8,237 nucleotides of DNA. It comes from an uncultured Ruminococcus sp. (GTDB lineage Bacteria; Bacillota; Clostridia; Oscillospirales; Ruminococcaceae). Below, piece after piece: positions 6,257 to 8,237 of the stretch. The stretch covers positions 1 to 8,237 of the forward strand of contig CAMHBN010000072.1 of the NCBI GenBank assembly GCA_946183385.1. The letters are read 5' to 3'. Position 1 is the stretch's first letter; every line of letters begins with the position of its first letter. The notes below the pieces were generated by a model. The model searched no databases and was not told the origin of the DNA. It was given only the letters and a program-made list of their open reading frames with translations. Made by a program: the position numbers and the translations under genes.

Positions 6257-6658
6257 TTATTCCTCTTCCTCGTCGTCATCGAAGTCCTCGTCAGCTTCAT
6301 CCTCGTCATCGTCATCGTCTGCGGGAGCTGCCTCAGCCTTTGCGGACTCGGCAGGCTTATCCTCAGGCTTATCCTTGAAGATGAACGTCGTGATGAATGC
6401 ACAGAGCACCAGCACGCCCTCGATAGCTCCGAGAGCGTAGAACCACGCCCTGTTGTCGGAGAGCCATATCGTCAGCGAGAACGGTATCGCGAACGCGAGT
6501 ATCAGCTGGTACGGCTTCTTTTCGGTCACGAAGCGGAACAGGAAGAAAAGCAGTCCAACTATCGCGAATGTGATGTGCATACCGAACGGGAACGGGAAGA
6601 GATTGGGGTTTTCTATCTCTGCCTCGGAAAGTGTTGTGAGCATATTGAAGTCTATCAT
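6257..6658 (-). CDS. Small three-helix membrane protein with acidic C-terminal tail
   Basis: I do not recognise this 133-residue protein. It begins MIDFNMLTTLSEAEIENPN and has three predicted membrane helices (about 26-44, 51-67 and 71-95). A cytoplasmic-looking KDKPEDKPAES linker follows, and the last 20 residues are almost entirely Asp and Glu. The ATG at 6656-6658 is preceded by GGAG (6666-6669) seven bases upstream. Upstream in-frame codons reach into the promoter and are not used. It is the first gene of the operon; its Glu-rich 3' end also supplies the Shine-Dalgarno sequence of the dehydrogenase gene, three bases away. The acidic tail could bind cations or basic proteins, but nothing in the sequence fixes a role. 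Confidence 0.88.
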   Translation of the reverse strand: MIDFNMLTTLSEAEIENPNLFPFPFGMHITFAIVGLLFFLFRFVTEKKPYQLILAFAIPFSLTIWLSDNRAWFYALGAIEGVLVLCAFITTFIFKDKPEDKPAESAKAEAAPADDDDDEDEADEDFDDDEEEE

Positions 6659-6703
6659 GATATATCTCCGATCTCCGCCTGAATCGCGGAAAATGATTAT
6701 GTA

Positions 6704-6733
6704 TTTTTCCGAAAAACTTTTTACCGAAAAAAG
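6704..6733 (-). other. AT-rich double hairpin at the 5' end of the operon mRNA
   Basis: Read on the minus strand, CTTTTT-TCGGT-AAAAAG (6717-6733) is followed immediately by TTTTT-CGG-AAAAA (6704-6716). The first hairpin begins about 6 nt after the predicted start site (about 6739). A 5'-terminal stem can protect a transcript from 5'-end-dependent decay, and a hairpin followed by a U run could also cause early termination. Which applies is not clear. Confidence 0.5.
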
Positions 6734-6745
6734 TACGCTTTTAAT

Positions 6746-6774
6746 AGTATAACACATCTATAACGAAATTTCAA
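6746..6774 (-). promoter_or_regulatory. Promoter of the proBA-containing operon
   Basis: On the minus strand there is TTGAAA (6769-6774), a 17-bp spacer and TATACT (6746-6751), each one mismatch from sigma-A consensus. Initiation near 6739 gives an 80-nt untranslated leader before the 133-residue membrane protein gene. I found no comparable promoter or terminator between the following four genes. Confidence 0.85.
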
Positions 6775-6849
6775 CTCTTTTTTTATAAAAGCGGCTCCTC
6801 GGAATGAAAAGTACACCCCGAGTTCAAGTTCACTGAATTAATTTTCTCC

Positions 6850-6904
6850 AAAGTGTATAAAATCATGGAAATTCTATTGACATAATCGCAAAAAAAGTGT
6901 ATAA
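6850..6904. repeat. 11-bp direct repeat in the rny promoter region
   Basis: AAAGTGTATAA occurs at 6850-6860 and again at 6894-6904, 44 bp apart from start to start. The second copy contains most of the -10 element of the rny promoter. The first could be a weak duplicate -10 (TATAAA) without a good -35. The rest of the divergent intergenic region from 6775 to 6849 holds nothing I recognise. Confidence 0.55.
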
Positions 6905-6905
6905 T
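6877..6905 (+). promoter_or_regulatory. Promoter of rny
   Basis: A perfect TTGACA (6877-6882), a 17-bp A-rich spacer and a perfect TATAAT (6900-6905) stand on the plus strand. Initiation is expected near 6912, about 270 nt before the rny start codon. The promoter is divergent from that of the proBA operon. Confidence 0.93.
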
Positions 6906-6911
6906 AACTGT

Positions 6912-7180
6912 GTTGTATTTATTTGCAAAAATATTACTTTTGGCAGTAACTGCAGCTTTGTTTTAAATCATTCCGCGGCGGGCGATATATACATAAGCTC
7001 TGCGCGGATGGGATATATTACAAATAACGGACGGAATGTCCAATATTTTCGTGCGGTACCGCTTCGGCGGCACCCTTTCAATATATTTTAACAAATGAAT
7101 AAAATGAGCGGCATTTACCGCCTTGAGTAATAGGTAGTTTTATGATACAAACTAAATTACAAAAGGAGGTAATGCACTGT
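6912..7180 (+). ncRNA. Long structured 5' leader of rny, no recognised riboswitch
   Basis: The region from the predicted start site to rny is about 270 nt and contains several pairings. A 7-bp closing stem CATTCCG/CGGAATG (6969-6975 with 7032-7038) encloses an inner helix GATATAT/ATATATT (6984-6990 with 7013-7019, one G-U), whose loop can add CAT/ATG. It is followed by a hairpin with a C(UUCG)G tetraloop (7059-7070, plus outer GTG/CAC pairs) and a GCGG/CCGC hairpin (7108-7121). A small TTACT/AGTAA hairpin precedes them. I compared it from memory with common riboswitch classes and found no match. No convincing U-tract terminator is present. A weak second promoter (TTGAGT, 17 bp, TACAAA, near 7123-7151) is possible. 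The leader may be a cis-regulatory RNA or simply a long UTR. Confidence 0.55.
7164..7169 (+). promoter_or_regulatory. Ribosome binding site of rny
   Basis: AGGAGG lies 11 nt before the ATG at 7181-7183 and only 2 nt before another in-frame ATG at 7172-7174. The nearer ATG is too close for efficient initiation, so the 7181 start is preferred; it also gives the family-typical [13 protein letters not shown]-terminus. Confidence 0.8.
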
Positions 7181-8237
7181 ATGGATCCTGTTATTGCAAT
7201 CATTCTCATCGTTGTCGCTCTCATCGCAGGTGCAGCCGTGGGCGCTTTCATTGCCTACAAAAAAGGTGTGTCTGCAGGCGTTGAGCAGCGTAAGCATGAC
7301 GCCGAGTCTATGGTAGGCTCTGCCGAGCAGCAGGCTGCACGTATAGTCGAGGACGCCGAGAAGGACGCAGACAATAAGAAAAAGAGCGCCCTTATCGAAG
7401 CCAAGGATGAGATACATAAGCTCCGCACCGAGGCGGACAAGGAGATCAAGGATCGCAGGGCTGAGCTGTCGCGTCAGGAAAGACGTATGCAGCAGAAAGA
7501 GGAGAATCTCGATAAGAAGACCGACAACCTTGAAAAGAAGGAGGACACTCTCAACCAGAAGATAAAGAGTGCCGACGAAAAGCTCAAGGAGGCTGAGTCC
7601 ATCAAGAAGTCTCAGATGGACATTCTCGAGAGGATCTCGGAATTCACTAAGGATCAGGCAAAGGAATACATCCTCTCAACTCTCGAGGATGACCTCGTTC
7701 ACGAAAAGGCTGTCAAGGTACAGGCTTACGAGCAGCTCCTCAAGGACGAGTGCAACGAAAAGGCAAGAAGCTATATCTCCCTCGCTATCGCAAAGGTGGC
7801 TGCGGATCAGGTCTCGGAGGCGGCTGTCTCTGTTGTACCGCTCCCCAATGACGAGATGAAGGGTAGAATAATCGGTCGTGAGGGTCGCAACATCCGCACG
7901 CTCGAAACTCTCACGGGAGTCGACCTCATCATCGACGACACTCCCGAAGCTATCACACTTTCATGTTTTGACCAGATACGCCGCGAGGTCGCAAGGATCG
8001 CCCTCGAAAAGCTCATCGCTGACGGTCGTATCCACCCGACACGCATCGAAGAAATGGTCGATAAGGCTCGCCGCGAGGTCGAGCACCGCATCAAGCAGGA
8101 GGGCGAAAGAGCCGTCATCGAGACCAATGTTCACGGTCTCAACCATGAGCTCATAAAGCTCCTCGGACGTCTCAAATTCCGTACCAGCTACCGTCAGAAC
8201 GTCCTCGACCACTCGATAGAAGTCGCACAGCTCTGCG
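7181..8237 (+). CDS. rny: Ribonuclease Y, N-terminal 352 codons (cut by window end)
   Basis: RNase Y is a membrane-anchored endoribonuclease that begins mRNA turnover in many Firmicutes. The reading frame is open from the ATG at 7181 to the end of the window. An N-terminal transmembrane helix (about residues 3-24) is followed by a long charged coiled coil (about 30-195) rich in Glu, Lys and Gln. The KH RNA-binding domain has its [15 protein letters not shown] core at residues 228-242 and continues through [17 protein letters not shown]. The HD phosphohydrolase domain is just beginning, with [13 protein letters not shown] and its first metal-ligand His at residue 344; the HD doublet and the C-terminus lie outside the window. 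SCFDQIRRE is a mild variant of the common SGFDPIRRE. It has a strong promoter, a long leader and no upstream partner gene. Confidence 0.97.
   Translation, partial: MDPVIAIILIVVALIAGAAVGAFIAYKKGVSAGVEQRKHDAESMVGSAEQQAARIVEDAEKDADNKKKSALIEAKDEIHKLRTEADKEIKDRRAELSRQERRMQQKEENLDKKTDNLEKKEDTLNQKIKSADEKLKEAESIKKSQMDILERISEFTKDQAKEYILSTLEDDLVHEKAVKVQAYEQLLKDECNEKARSYISLAIAKVAADQVSEAAVSVVPLPNDEMKGRIIGREGRNIRTLETLTGVDLIIDDTPEAITLSCFDQIRREVARIALEKLIADGRIHPTRIEEMVDKARREVEHRIKQEGERAVIETNVHGLNHELIKLLGRLKFRTSYRQNVLDHSIEVAQLC

Noticed and set aside
7051..7080. Hairpin with UUCG loop as a terminator that would make the rny leader a separate small RNA
   Set aside because: The sequence after the stem is CCTTTCAATATATTTT, without a proper U tract directly following, so I treat it as a structural hairpin.
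6897..7091. A 64-codon plus-strand frame in the rny leader
   Set aside because: Its GTG start lies inside the promoter, before the expected transcription start, and it has no Shine-Dalgarno sequence.
1..8237. Mobile element, CRISPR array, toxin-antitoxin or defence system
   Set aside because: No transposase, integrase, terminal inverted repeats, regularly spaced repeats or defence-like proteins were seen; the gene content is housekeeping.

Overview
The window looks like chromosomal core sequence from a low-to-mid GC Firmicute, most likely a clostridial gut or rumen anaerobe of the Ruminococcus/Oscillospiraceae kind. The signs are the L10-leader-controlled rplJ-rplL pair, an RNase Y gene, strong AGGAGG-type ribosome binding sites, four sigma-A promoters that all have 17-bp spacers, and a preference for C or G in third codon positions. 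The genus is an inference from general style. There is no mobile element, CRISPR array or defence locus.

Layout from left to right. Positions 1-840 (minus strand) hold the start of rplL, complete rplJ, and a ribosomal protein L10 leader with its attenuator and a consensus promoter. Positions 868-1215 (minus) hold a self-contained tRNA-Leu(GAG) unit with its own promoter. Two terminators with near-identical stems and a third hairpin follow it and isolate rplJ from upstream transcription. Positions 1242-6774 (minus) form one apparent operon of five genes. In transcription order these are a 133-residue three-helix membrane protein with an acidic tail, a D-2-hydroxyacid dehydrogenase, proB, proA, and a 631-residue single-pass membrane protein with a 15-residue tandem repeat; an intrinsic terminator ends the operon. 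Positions 6877-8237 (plus) are divergent: a consensus promoter, a leader of about 270 nt with several hairpins, and the first 352 codons of rny (RNase Y), cut by the window end.

How the parts work together. ProB and ProA are the first two steps of proline synthesis from glutamate, giving glutamate-5-semialdehyde, which cyclises before reduction by ProC (not in the window). The dehydrogenase and the two membrane proteins are co-oriented and tightly spaced with them, but no functional link is evident. rplJ-rplL encode the ribosomal stalk and carry the usual feedback leader. RNase Y is the membrane-anchored endoribonuclease that starts mRNA decay in many Firmicutes.

Most of the window is ordinary housekeeping, and I do not see a new multi-gene system. 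The points most worth checking are the frameshift that removes the catalytic His from the dehydrogenase just upstream of proB, the structured rny leader that matches no riboswitch I recognise, the terminator/antiterminator geometry readable in the L10 leader, and the repeat-bearing membrane protein.
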